From contig CALBPV010000131.1 in assembly GCA_937899265.1 (NCBI GenBank), positions 1-30,333 of the forward strand: a stretch of 30,333 bases of DNA, in the 5' to 3' direction. How positions within the stretch are numbered: position 1 is the stretch's first letter; every line of letters starts with the position of its first letter. A program made the position numbers and the translations under genes. Shown here piece by piece: positions 13,651-22,317 of this stretch. Below the pieces are notes generated by a model. It saw only the letters and a program-made list of their open reading frames with translations, searched no databases and had not been told where the DNA came from. Origin of the DNA: an uncultured Bacteroidales bacterium (lineage in GTDB: Bacteria; Bacteroidota; Bacteroidia; Bacteroidales; UBA3663).

Positions 13651-14910
13651 ATGCCTAATATCTCACAACGCGGGCAGGACATGCCCCAATCCCCGATTCG
13701 TAAACTTGTGCCGCTTGCCAATGCAGCCAAAGCACGAGGCGTGAAGGTATATCATCTCAACATCGGTCAGCCCGACCTCCCGACCATGCAGGCCGGTCTG
13801 GACGAACTGAAACATATCGACCGCAAGGTGCTGGAATACAGTCCCTCGGAAGGTCTTCTGTCTTTGCGCCGGAAACTGGCCAATTACTACCACCGATTCA
13901 AAATCAACGCCGACATAGAAGACATCATCGTGACCACCGGCGGCTCCGAAGCTGTGTTGTTCGCCTTCATGTCGTGTCTGAATCCCGGCGATGAAATCAT
14001 CGTGCCAGAACCGGCATACGCCAACTACATGGCATTTGCCATCGTGGCCGGTGCGGTTATCAAGTCGATTCCCACATCCATCGATGAAGGCTTCGCCCTG
14101 CCCCCAATGGAGAAGTTTGAGGAACTTATCACACCCAAGACCAAAGGCATCTTGATTTGCAACCCCAACAATCCGACCGGTTATCTCTACACCCAAAAAG
14201 AGATGCGCCAATTGAGGGATATCGTCAAGAAATATGACCTTTTTCTCTTCTCGGACGAAGTGTATCGTGAGTTCTGCTACACGGGGGCTCCCTACATCTC
14301 GGCCTGCCATCTGGAAGGCATCGAACAGAACGTGATTCTCATCGACTCGGTGTCGAAACGCTACTCCATGACGGGTATCCGCGTGGGCTCCATCGTGACG
14401 AAAAATGCAGCCGTGAGAGCCAACGTGATGAAGTTCTGTCAAGCCCGTCTCTCCCCTCCGCTCATCGGACAGCTCATTGCCGAAGCAGCCATCGATGCCG
14501 ATCCGGAGTATATGCTCGACACATACAACGAATATGTGGAACGCCGCAAGTTCCTGATTGACGGCATCAACCGCATCCCCGGCTGTTATTCCCCCATCCC
14601 GATGGGCGCCTTCTACACGGTGGCCAAATTGCCGGTGGATGATGCCGAGAAGTTTTGTGCCTGGTGTCTGAGCGATTTTCAGTTTGAGGGCTGCACCGTG
14701 ATGATGGCTCCCGCCTCGGGCTTCTATGTGACCCCGGGTCTCGGCAAGAACGAAGTGCGACTGGCATACGTGCTCAACAAACAAGACTTGAAACACGCCC
14801 TTATCGTGCTCCAAAAGGCACTGGAGACCTACAACGCACTGGAGAAACTTGAAACCCCGCCCCCTTCCCTTCAGGGGAGGGCTGGGGAGAGGCTGAAACC
14901 TGAAACTTAA
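13651..14910 (+). CDS. Class I/II aminotransferase (PLP) with repeat-derived tail
   Basis: The product (419 residues) is a fold-type I PLP enzyme, probably of the aspartate/aromatic aminotransferase group. Visible marks are TTGGSEAVLFAF, the NPNNPTG turn (N174 contacts PLP), SDEVYREF (D202, Y205), the Schiff-base lysine K236 in SVSKRYSMTGIRVG, and an arginine near the end in NEVRLAY that should bind the substrate carboxylate. No signal peptide is seen, so it is cytosolic. The last 20 or so residues (PPPSLQGRAGERLKPET) do not belong to the family: they are read from a GC-rich palindrome at 14855-14895, so the ancestral stop was probably near 14850. The permease gene begins 12 bases later and may be co-transcribed. 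The exact amino acid substrate is unknown. Confidence 0.88.
   Translation: MPNISQRGQDMPQSPIRKLVPLANAAKARGVKVYHLNIGQPDLPTMQAGLDELKHIDRKVLEYSPSEGLLSLRRKLANYYHRFKINADIEDIIVTTGGSEAVLFAFMSCLNPGDEIIVPEPAYANYMAFAIVAGAVIKSIPTSIDEGFALPPMEKFEELITPKTKGILICNPNNPTGYLYTQKEMRQLRDIVKKYDLFLFSDEVYREFCYTGAPYISACHLEGIEQNVILIDSVSKRYSMTGIRVGSIVTKNAAVRANVMKFCQARLSPPLIGQLIAEAAIDADPEYMLDTYNEYVERRKFLIDGINRIPGCYSPIPMGAFYTVAKLPVDDAEKFCAWCLSDFQFEGCTVMMAPASGFYVTPGLGKNEVRLAYVLNKQDLKHALIVLQKALETYNALEKLETPPPSLQGRAGERLKPET
14855..14895. repeat. GC-rich palindromic repeat inside a coding end
   Basis: CCCTTCCC (14862-14869) pairs with GGGGAGGG (14874-14881) around TTCA, eight pairs with one G-U, within a C-rich then G-rich tract. 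Its translation PPSLQGRAGERL is, to my memory, a common by-product of a dispersed intergenic repeat in Bacteroidetes genomes. Here it lies between two genes and has lengthened the upstream one. Confidence 0.55.
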
Positions 14911-14922
14911 AAACGCATCGGA

Positions 14923-16200
14923 ATGTTTCCGCTTTTCATTGCCAGACGAATCTACAACCGACCCACCGACGGTGACGCACAGCAGGGTGCGACACCGCCG
15001 GCGATTCGTATTGCAGTAGCCGCTATTGCCATCGGTCTGGCCGTGATGATTGTCTCGGTGGCCATTGTCACGGGATTCAAGCACGAAATCGAAGCCATGG
15101 TGAGCGGAATGGCCGGACACATCCACGTGGAAGCCATGGCCGACAATGCAAGCTACGAGACAGCTCCCCTCTGCGTAAGCGACAGTTTGCTCGGAGCACT
15201 CAGAAACAGACCGGGCTACCGGGAGGTGACCCCGTATGCCACCAAACTCTGCGTGCTCAAAACCGACAGCGCCTTCCAAGCCATCGGCCTGACGGGAGAA
15301 GCCCCCGACCGAGACTGGAACTTCTTCGACAGCCACAACACAGAAGGCACACATCCGACCGAACCCAACGAAATATACCTGCCGCAAACCATCGCCTCGG
15401 CACTTAAACTCAAAACGGGCGACGAGGTGAAAGCCTATTTCGTAAAACGTGAGGGAACACACAACGTGAACGCGTGGGCCGCAGGAGGAGCTTCCCTCAA
15501 AGTCAGAACACTGACCGTGAGCGGCATCTATGCAACCCACTTTTCGGAAGCCGATGCCCGACAGGCCGTCTGTCTCCTCCCCTTCGTGCAGGAGGTGGCA
15601 GGATGGGACGATGACATGGTGAGCGGTATAAAAATCAGAATGGACGACTTCGACCGCGTGACGGATGAACAAGACAATCTGCAAAAGCTCCTTCGCCTAC
15701 AGACCGACCGCATCGGAACACCCTATCGCATCCGACCCGTTCAATATGTCTATCCGCAAATCTTCAGCTGGCTTTCCCTGCTGGACACCAACGTGTGGGT
15801 CATTCTCTTCCTGATGGGCATCGTAGCCTCTATTACCATGATTAGCGGCCTGCTCATTATCATTCTCGAACGCACCTCGACCATCGGCATCCTCAAGGCT
15901 TTGGGCTGTGGAGACGGAACTCTACGCAAAATCTTCCTGTGGGTGTCGGCCCTGCTGACCCTCAAGGGCCTCTTTTGGGGCAACCTCTTCGGCTTGGGAT
16001 TCTGTGCCGTTCAGTACTTGTGGCATCCGCTCTCCCTCAATCCGGAAAACTATTATCTTGACCGTGTGCCCGTGGACCTGTCTCTGTGGCATGTAGCTGC
16101 CTTGAACGCGGGGACGGCTCTGCTGATTCTGCTCACTATGCTGATTCCGTCTGGATTAGTGTCAAAAATCTCGCCCAAACAAGCCATTCAAACCGATTGA
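14923..16200 (+). CDS. LolC/LolE-type ABC transporter permease
   Basis: The 425-residue product is a MacB/FtsX-type permease. An N-terminal membrane helix (about 28-52, AIRIAVAAIAIGLAVMIVSV) is followed by a long periplasmic domain (about 53-280) and three C-terminal helices starting near 287, 335 and 387, with the conserved FtsX-like phrase ILERTSTIGILKALGCGD (about 317-334) that contacts the ATPase. This layout matches LolC/LolE, which extract lipoproteins from the inner membrane for transfer to the outer membrane; the many lipoproteins of this window would be suitable cargo, though that is inference. No ATPase gene is nearby. It follows the aminotransferase by 12 bases. The assignment within FtsX-like permeases is moderately sure. 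Confidence 0.8.
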   Translation: MFPLFIARRIYNRPTDGDAQQGATPPAIRIAVAAIAIGLAVMIVSVAIVTGFKHEIEAMVSGMAGHIHVEAMADNASYETAPLCVSDSLLGALRNRPGYREVTPYATKLCVLKTDSAFQAIGLTGEAPDRDWNFFDSHNTEGTHPTEPNEIYLPQTIASALKLKTGDEVKAYFVKREGTHNVNAWAAGGASLKVRTLTVSGIYATHFSEADARQAVCLLPFVQEVAGWDDDMVSGIKIRMDDFDRVTDEQDNLQKLLRLQTDRIGTPYRIRPVQYVYPQIFSWLSLLDTNVWVILFLMGIVASITMISGLLIIILERTSTIGILKALGCGDGTLRKIFLWVSALLTLKGLFWGNLFGLGFCAVQYLWHPLSLNPENYYLDRVPVDLSLWHVAALNAGTALLILLTMLIPSGLVSKISPKQAIQTD

Positions 16201-16353
16201 CCGGCGGGTTTGTGTAGCTGGGCCGGACAGATTCCCTTTAAAGAAACATTAACACCGACACACTCAAAATATCTGTTTCAGGTGGAAAAAACGGCCAGAA
16301 ACGGGCAAAATTTAACCAAAATAAGGACAAGATGCGTTAAAATTATCAATTTG

Positions 16354-16385
16354 TTTGGAAAAATGGAAAAAAAATCCTATTTTTG
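16354..16385 (+). promoter_or_regulatory. Promoter of the FAS1/Sus locus
   Basis: TTTG (16354-16357), 20 bases, then TATTTTTG (16378-16385) fits the Bacteroidetes consensus. Transcription would begin near 16391, giving a leader of about 80 bases before the ATG at 16474. No other good promoter was seen up to the right edge, so it probably drives the whole row. Confidence 0.6.
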
Positions 16386-16473
16386 CCTCATAAAAAGTGT
16401 GCCCGGAGCAGGCTTATTGTAATTCGGACAAAAATAAAAATCGTAAACAATTATAAAACAAAAAAATAACAAC

Positions 16474-18975
16474 ATGCTGAGAACAATCAAGTCCATAGGA
16501 ATGGCACTCGGTCTGATGACGGTTCCCGCAGCAGCTCTTTTCTTCTCGTCTTGCCAAGACAAGATGAAGGACTACTATGAGGAGCCAGATTGGATCAAAG
16601 GCTCAATCTATGAGATTCTGGAGGAACGCGGCGACTATTCGCTTTTCCTCTCTGCCGTTGACCGCTGCGAATACACGAGCCTGTTGAAGGGTCGTGCCAT
16701 CTTGACGGTTATGGCACCCAACGATGCCTCGATGAACTCGTATTTGCAAGCCAATTACGGCACTACGAAAGTGGAGGACATCCCGGTTGGCGAACTGAAA
16801 AAGCTGGTGGGGTTCCATCTGCTCTACTATTCGTTTGACAAGGACAAACTTGTCAATTTCCGACCCAACGAAGGCGACGGTGCCACCGACGACCAAAAGG
16901 AGATTAATGCGGGTCTGTACTACAAGTTCCGTACCCGTTCGCAAGACCCGGTCAGCGTGACAGAGCCTTCACGAATGATGCTGAGCGACGGTTCGCTGGT
17001 CGATACGTCGGGAGTTTCGGTGGAAGTTTACCATCTGGAGCGTTTCATCCCCGTGTTCAGCTATGCTATGTTCAACACCCTGATTATTGATGCCAAGTAC
17101 AACTACGAATATTTCTTCCCCGAGTCCTCTTGGACCGGAGACAACGGCTTCAACGTGAGCGACGCATCTGTGACAGAATATGCCGTACCTGCCAAGAACG
17201 GCTATCTTTACATGGTGGACCGCGTGATTCGTCCGTTGGAAACCATCCACACCGAGTTGGAGCAGAACTCAGAATACTCCCTCTTCCTGCGCCTGTATGA
17301 TCAGGCTGCTTACTTTGCGGCCGATGAAGACTTGACTTCGACCTACGGAGGCGGCACACACACCTACTATCAGCGGCTCTATCAGAACACATCGTTCCGT
17401 GTGCCCAACATCGACAGCGAATGGCCCGTGAACGACTATATGCAGATGTCGGCCTTGTCGAGCACCGCTTATTCGGTCTTCGCTCCCACAAATGCCGCCT
17501 TTAACGAATTCTATACTTCCTATTGGGGCGATTCCGAAGATCCCACGGGCTATCCCTTGGAGGTGAATTATGACAGCATCTCGTCGGATGCCATCAACTA
17601 CCTGCTCTCCAACAGTATAGATCCCAACAGCATGGTTTTCCCCGAGGAAATCAAGAACGGCGACGTAGAGAACCTTTTCACCAAAACAACCATCCTTTTC
17701 GATGTGGATGCTGTGCCTCAGCAGAACCGCAAGATGTGTGTCAACGGTGTGCTCTACGGCCAGTCGATTCTGACGCCTCCTGCCGTATTCGGTTCTGTGA
17801 CGGGGCCCGCCTACAAGTATAAACGCTACAACATGTTCCTGCGTATGTTGGGTGCCAGCGATATGCAATCGACACTCACCGACATGGACGTGAATTTCAT
17901 CATGCTTTATCCCAACGACGCACAGTTCGAGGCCAACAACGTATGGTATGATGAAGAAAGCGACAAGTTGAAGAACGGTCCCGTAGGCTCAACCACCGCC
18001 GGCAACCTCGGCTCGGGCGAACAGGCCAACTACGTCAACTCCCACATCATCAGCCTCACGGGCGGAGCAGAACAACTGCCCACGTCGGGACTGAAGGTCT
18101 ATCGTACGCTCAACACCAACTACCGCCTTTACCTTTATGTGAAAGACGGCAAGGTGTCCAACTCGTTCAAGTACAACAATCTGATTCACTATGCGGGCAA
18201 CGACTTGACGACCCTCGATTCAGTATATGCCTCCTTCGATGAGCTGACATTCCGCGGAACGTCTTGGACCAACGGTCACTGTTATAGCTACGACACCCGG
18301 GAAAACCGGTTCCTGATGCGCGGTTCGAACTCAGAGGCTATCTACGCCAACTTCATCCCCATGATTTACTCTCACCGCAACGATGAGGGTACCCTCTTCC
18401 AGGGATTCATCAAGGTGCTCATTCTTGCCAACATGATTGACGAGCAGGCTCAGACCATGAACTACATGACCGAGGACTGCATGATGCTGGTTCCCACCAC
18501 CGATGCCATCAAGCAGGCCATCCTCCAAGGCAAGATTCCTTACATCACAACCACGGCGACCTCTGCCGATGATGCCGACTTCTGGGACAAATGCTCTGCT
18601 CCCGCCGACGGTTCGGAAGAGCAGACCCACCTGCAGCACTACATGCTCCAGTACTTCTTGCCGGAATCGACAGCTCCCGCTACCGAATACCCCTATCCCG
18701 GATGGGGTCAGGATACTGCCATCCCCACGATTGCCGACATCTCGTATTCTCCCGCGCGCAGCGCGTACATATATATATATGACAACGGCGGCAAGTTGTA
18801 TGCCCGCGCTGAAGCAAACGCTGATTTCAGAAATTCTCAGGGACAAGACATCGTACAGGGTCACACCGTTCCCTTCCTTACGGATTACGACTGTCTCCCC
18901 TTCGTCTTCGATGACGGCTGTGTGCAGTTTATTACAGATGTATTCGAAAATAACTGGCCTGAGCAGCAGAAATAA
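16474..18975 (+). CDS. Four-domain FAS1 (fasciclin) lipoprotein
   Basis: The 833-residue product has a signal peptide and lipobox FSSC (Cys27), so it should be surface-exposed or in the outer membrane. Four fasciclin-like units can be traced: about 44-253, 266-430, 452-620 and 635-830. Each begins with a short helix phrase such as YSLFLSAVDR or YSLFLRLYDQ and carries a TVMAPND, SVFAPTN, IMLYPND or MMLVPTT box, the FAS1 H1-type motif. FAS1 domains act in cell adhesion or ligand binding in many organisms. It begins the locus, and the SusC gene starts 25 bases after its stop, so it is likely an accessory ligand-binding lipoprotein of that transporter. A short AT run (18769-18780) lies in its coding end. 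The ligand is unknown. Confidence 0.85.
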   Translation: MLRTIKSIGMALGLMTVPAAALFFSSCQDKMKDYYEEPDWIKGSIYEILEERGDYSLFLSAVDRCEYTSLLKGRAILTVMAPNDASMNSYLQANYGTTKVEDIPVGELKKLVGFHLLYYSFDKDKLVNFRPNEGDGATDDQKEINAGLYYKFRTRSQDPVSVTEPSRMMLSDGSLVDTSGVSVEVYHLERFIPVFSYAMFNTLIIDAKYNYEYFFPESSWTGDNGFNVSDASVTEYAVPAKNGYLYMVDRVIRPLETIHTELEQNSEYSLFLRLYDQAAYFAADEDLTSTYGGGTHTYYQRLYQNTSFRVPNIDSEWPVNDYMQMSALSSTAYSVFAPTNAAFNEFYTSYWGDSEDPTGYPLEVNYDSISSDAINYLLSNSIDPNSMVFPEEIKNGDVENLFTKTTILFDVDAVPQQNRKMCVNGVLYGQSILTPPAVFGSVTGPAYKYKRYNMFLRMLGASDMQSTLTDMDVNFIMLYPNDAQFEANNVWYDEESDKLKNGPVGSTTAGNLGSGEQANYVNSHIISLTGGAEQLPTSGLKVYRTLNTNYRLYLYVKDGKVSNSFKYNNLIHYAGNDLTTLDSVYASFDELTFRGTSWTNGHCYSYDTRENRFLMRGSNSEAIYANFIPMIYSHRNDEGTLFQGFIKVLILANMIDEQAQTMNYMTEDCMMLVPTTDAIKQAILQGKIPYITTTATSADDADFWDKCSAPADGSEEQTHLQHYMLQYFLPESTAPATEYPYPGWGQDTAIPTIADISYSPARSAYIYIYDNGGKLYARAEANADFRNSQGQDIVQGHTVPFLTDYDCLPFVFDDGCVQFITDVFENNWPEQQK

Positions 18976-19000
18976 TATCAACGACATATTAAGTTAGGAT

Positions 19001-22000
19001 ATGAAAAGCATATTAAAGCATATTTCCCTCATGCTCGTCCTGATGCTTTCGGCATCGACAGCATCCGCGCAGGCCATCCTCACAGGTACTGTCTTCGAAG
19101 ATTTCGGCGGTGCTAACGAGCCCATGATGGGTGTCAACATCGCTGTCGTCAACGAGCAGAACCGTACCCTCACCGGTACTATTACCGACATGGACGGTAA
19201 CTACTCCATCAAAATGCCGGCAGGTTCGAAGCTTACCATCGTCTATTCTTTCATCGGTATGTCGGCTCAACGTGTGCCCTATACCGGACAGAAAGTGCAG
19301 AATGTCACCATGAAGGAGGACTCGCAGCAGCTCAAGGAGGTCGTTGTGGCCACCGAACGTGTGCAGCGCAGTGAACTTGGCGTTTCAGCCAAGACTTTCA
19401 CGGGTTCCACCCAAAGCATCAAGATGGACGATGTCATGGAGTCTCTCCCCGTATCGTCAGTCGAAGAGGCTCTGCAGGGCCAAATGGCCGGTGTGGATAT
19501 TCTCGCCGGCGGTGACCCCGGTGCCAAGGGCTCCATCCGTATTCGCGGTACGGCCACCCTCAACGGCTCGGCCGACCCCCTCATCGTAATCAACGGCGTT
19601 CCTTATAATACCGATATCTCGGAAGACTTCGACTTCTCGACAGCCAACACCGAGGACTTCGCCGACATGCTTTCGTTGAACCCCAACGATATCGAAGACA
19701 TCCAGGTGCTGAAGGATGCCGCCTCAACGGCATTGTATGGTACAAAGGGTGCAAATGGTGTACTCTTGATTACCACCAAGAAGGGTCTGCGCGGCAAACC
19801 GAAATTTACCTTCTCGAACAAAACCACCTTTAAGTTCGAGCCCGATCCCATCCCGATGCTGAGCGGTAACGAATACACGGCTTACATGCAGGATGCCATT
19901 TGGAACACAGCCAACGCTCAGGGTCTGAACCGCAACACCATTCTCGAACAGCTGTTCGACCAGAAAGCATACGCCATCGGCTGGCAGCCTGACTGGAGTT
20001 ATTTCGACGAATATAACACCGACACCGACTGGCTCGGAGCCGTTCGCAAGAATGCAGTGACCACCGACAACAACTTCTCGATGTCGGGCGGCGGTGAGAA
20101 AGCTACCTACCGTTTCTCTCTCGGTTATACCAACGAAGGCGGTACAACCAAAGCAACCGACTTGTCGCGTCTCACCTCTACGCTCAACGTAGGTTACAAC
20201 TTCAGTAACCGGCTGAACGTGGTGGCCGAGTTCACCTACTCCGACACCAAGAACGAACAACCTTATTTCAAACCCGAGGTGGTTCGTACCGAGGCTATGC
20301 GCAAGATGCCCAACAAGTCGCCCTATTACATCGACGATGCAACAGGCGAACCCACTGACATCTATTTCACCTATCAGGATGCCAACGAATTTCAGGGCGC
20401 CTTCAACAGCAACAGTAGCAAAAACTTCCATCCCATTGCTGCCGTCAACGAATCGTACAGCAACACCAATACCAAGGAAGAGAAAATCACCATCCGTCCG
20501 CGCTACCGTATTCTGGTCGATGAGAACGATGCTCCCATCCTCTCTCTCGAAGGCTATGTCTCGATGAAGTTCAAAACCATCAAGACACGCAGCTATCTGC
20601 CTCAGGAAGTGACGGGCGTGGATGTCGATAGCGAATGGAACAACCGCAGCTATGACGGCTACACCAACAACTTCTCGCTCCAGTCGGAAACCAAGTTGCT
20701 CTACAACCAAAGTTGGATGGACGGCAAACACAACATCGTCGCTGCCGCCATCTGGCGCACACAACAGACTACCGGCTCCACCTATGCCACTCAGGTTTAC
20801 GGTGTGGCAACAGGCGGCATGGGAGACCCCGTCAACGGCGGCACCATTTGGAGCGAGTCGCTCAACAGCGGCAAGTCCGATGTCCGCACGCTCTCTGCCA
20901 TCGGCAACCTCAACTATACCTATGACCGTTGGCTCTCCATCAACGGCACCTGGAACTACGAAGGTACTTCTGCCATCTCCGCAGACAACCGCTGGGGTCT
21001 CTTCCAGTCATACGGCGCTGCCGTCAACCTTCAGGATCTCGAATGGATTCACGAGAAGACCGAAAAGTGGCTCTCGCAAGCCAAGATACGTTTCAGCTGG
21101 GGTCAGTCGGGCGCTGCTCCTACGGGCACCTCGCCATACGTGGGCACCTATCAGGCTGTTTCCGGCAAATACGGAACCATCACTCCTGTAACTCCCAACT
21201 CCATGCAGCTCAATAAGCTGAAATGGCAGACCGCAGAAGAATGGGACTTGGGTACCGACCTCGCTTTCTGGAACAACCGCGTGAAGATGACATTCGACTA
21301 CTACGTAAAGACCACCAAGGATCTTCTCCAGAAGAGTGTGGCCACAGCCGCCACATCTGCGTTCGATAAATTGGCCTTCATCAACTCCGGTCGCATGCGT
21401 AACTCCGGTTGGGAATACCGCATCGACTACGAAATCTTCAAGAACAAGAACTGGCGTGTGGCTGTCGATTTCAACATCAACCGCAACAAAAACGAGATAC
21501 TCGAACTCCCCAGCAACATGACGGAGGATACCTATTCGTTCAAGAACGGCGAGTATGCCAAGAAACTCGTTGCCGGCACACCTGTAGGCTCCTTCTTCGG
21601 CTACCATTCTTTGGGTGTATATCAGAATCTCGAAGACACCTACGCTCTCGATGCCGAAGGCAACGTGATGCGTGACCTCGAAGGCCAGCCTATCATTATG
21701 AAGAACGGTTCTTATCGCTGCTACCCCGGCGATGCCAAGTACGAAGATATCAACCACGACGGTAAGATTGACGAGAACGATATCATCTACCTCGGCAACT
21801 ACAACCCGATGGTTACCGGTGGTGCAGGCGTTAACGTGAGGTACAAAGATTGGACGCTTAACATGCGGTTCCACTACCGTCTCGGCCAAAAGATTATCAA
21901 CCAGGCCCGTATGAACAACGAGGCCATGTACAATACCGACAACCAGTCAAAGGCCGTACTGCGCCGCTGGACACACGAAGGCGATGTGACCGACGTGCCC

Positions 22001-22300
22001 CGCGCCTTGTACGCCTACGGCATGAACTACCTCGGCAGCGACCGTTTCGTGGAGGATTGCTCCTATATCCGTCTGCAGACCCTCACACTGAACTACAAAC
22101 TGCCCAAGAAAATCTGCGAGAAGATTCATTCTACCGGCATCACGGCCTTCGTGACCGGCTATGACCTCTTCACATGGACCGACTACAAAGGACAGGATCC
22201 AGAGGTTACCATTCCGTCGAACGTAACAAAGATTGCCGTCGATGATGCGAAGACTCCTCGTAGCCGTCGTGTGGCTGTAGGTCTCACTCTTAATTTCTAA
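19001..22300 (+). CDS. SusC/RagA-type TonB-dependent outer-membrane transporter
   Basis: The 1099-residue product has a signal peptide (cleavage near 23, ASA before QAI), a carboxypeptidase-regulatory-like beta domain (about 26-105), and then a TonB box KEVVVATER (112-120). The plug follows, with ALQGQMAGVDILAGGDPGAKGSIRIRG, INGVPY and VLKDAASTALYGTKGANGVLLITTKKG (about 236-262), the usual signature. The rest is a 22-strand beta barrel ending in VAVGLTLNF, whose final Phe is typical for barrel assembly. It moves large substrates across the outer membrane using TonB energy with a SusD lid; length and order are normal. Its stop TAA overlaps the possible SusD start (TAATG). The substrate is unknown. 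Confidence 0.95.
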   Translation: MKSILKHISLMLVLMLSASTASAQAILTGTVFEDFGGANEPMMGVNIAVVNEQNRTLTGTITDMDGNYSIKMPAGSKLTIVYSFIGMSAQRVPYTGQKVQNVTMKEDSQQLKEVVVATERVQRSELGVSAKTFTGSTQSIKMDDVMESLPVSSVEEALQGQMAGVDILAGGDPGAKGSIRIRGTATLNGSADPLIVINGVPYNTDISEDFDFSTANTEDFADMLSLNPNDIEDIQVLKDAASTALYGTKGANGVLLITTKKGLRGKPKFTFSNKTTFKFEPDPIPMLSGNEYTAYMQDAIWNTANAQGLNRNTILEQLFDQKAYAIGWQPDWSYFDEYNTDTDWLGAVRKNAVTTDNNFSMSGGGEKATYRFSLGYTNEGGTTKATDLSRLTSTLNVGYNFSNRLNVVAEFTYSDTKNEQPYFKPEVVRTEAMRKMPNKSPYYIDDATGEPTDIYFTYQDANEFQGAFNSNSSKNFHPIAAVNESYSNTNTKEEKITIRPRYRILVDENDAPILSLEGYVSMKFKTIKTRSYLPQEVTGVDVDSEWNNRSYDGYTNNFSLQSETKLLYNQSWMDGKHNIVAAAIWRTQQTTGSTYATQVYGVATGGMGDPVNGGTIWSESLNSGKSDVRTLSAIGNLNYTYDRWLSINGTWNYEGTSAISADNRWGLFQSYGAAVNLQDLEWIHEKTEKWLSQAKIRFSWGQSGAAPTGTSPYVGTYQAVSGKYGTITPVTPNSMQLNKLKWQTAEEWDLGTDLAFWNNRVKMTFDYYVKTTKDLLQKSVATAATSAFDKLAFINSGRMRNSGWEYRIDYEIFKNKNWRVAVDFNINRNKNEILELPSNMTEDTYSFKNGEYAKKLVAGTPVGSFFGYHSLGVYQNLEDTYALDAEGNVMRDLEGQPIIMKNGSYRCYPGDAKYEDINHDGKIDENDIIYLGNYNPMVTGGAGVNVRYKDWTLNMRFHYRLGQKIINQARMNNEAMYNTDNQSKAVLRRWTHEGDVTDVPRALYAYGMNYLGSDRFVEDCSYIRLQTLTLNYKLPKKICEKIHSTGITAFVTGYDLFTWTDYKGQDPEVTIPSNVTKIAVDDAKTPRSRRVAVGLTLNF

Positions 22301-22317
22301 TGAGGAAAGGAAAAGAT

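Noticed and set aside
13663..15684. 673-codon antisense frame over the aminotransferase and permease
   Set aside because: It crosses two well-supported genes and the repeat between them and has no family likeness; a shadow frame.
16201..16226. Possible terminator after the permease (CCGGC/GCCGG)
   Set aside because: Only five pairs with a 16-base loop and no T-run follow.
16210..16422. 70-codon frame before the FAS1/Sus locus
   Set aside because: It overlaps the promoter at 16354-16385 and looks random.
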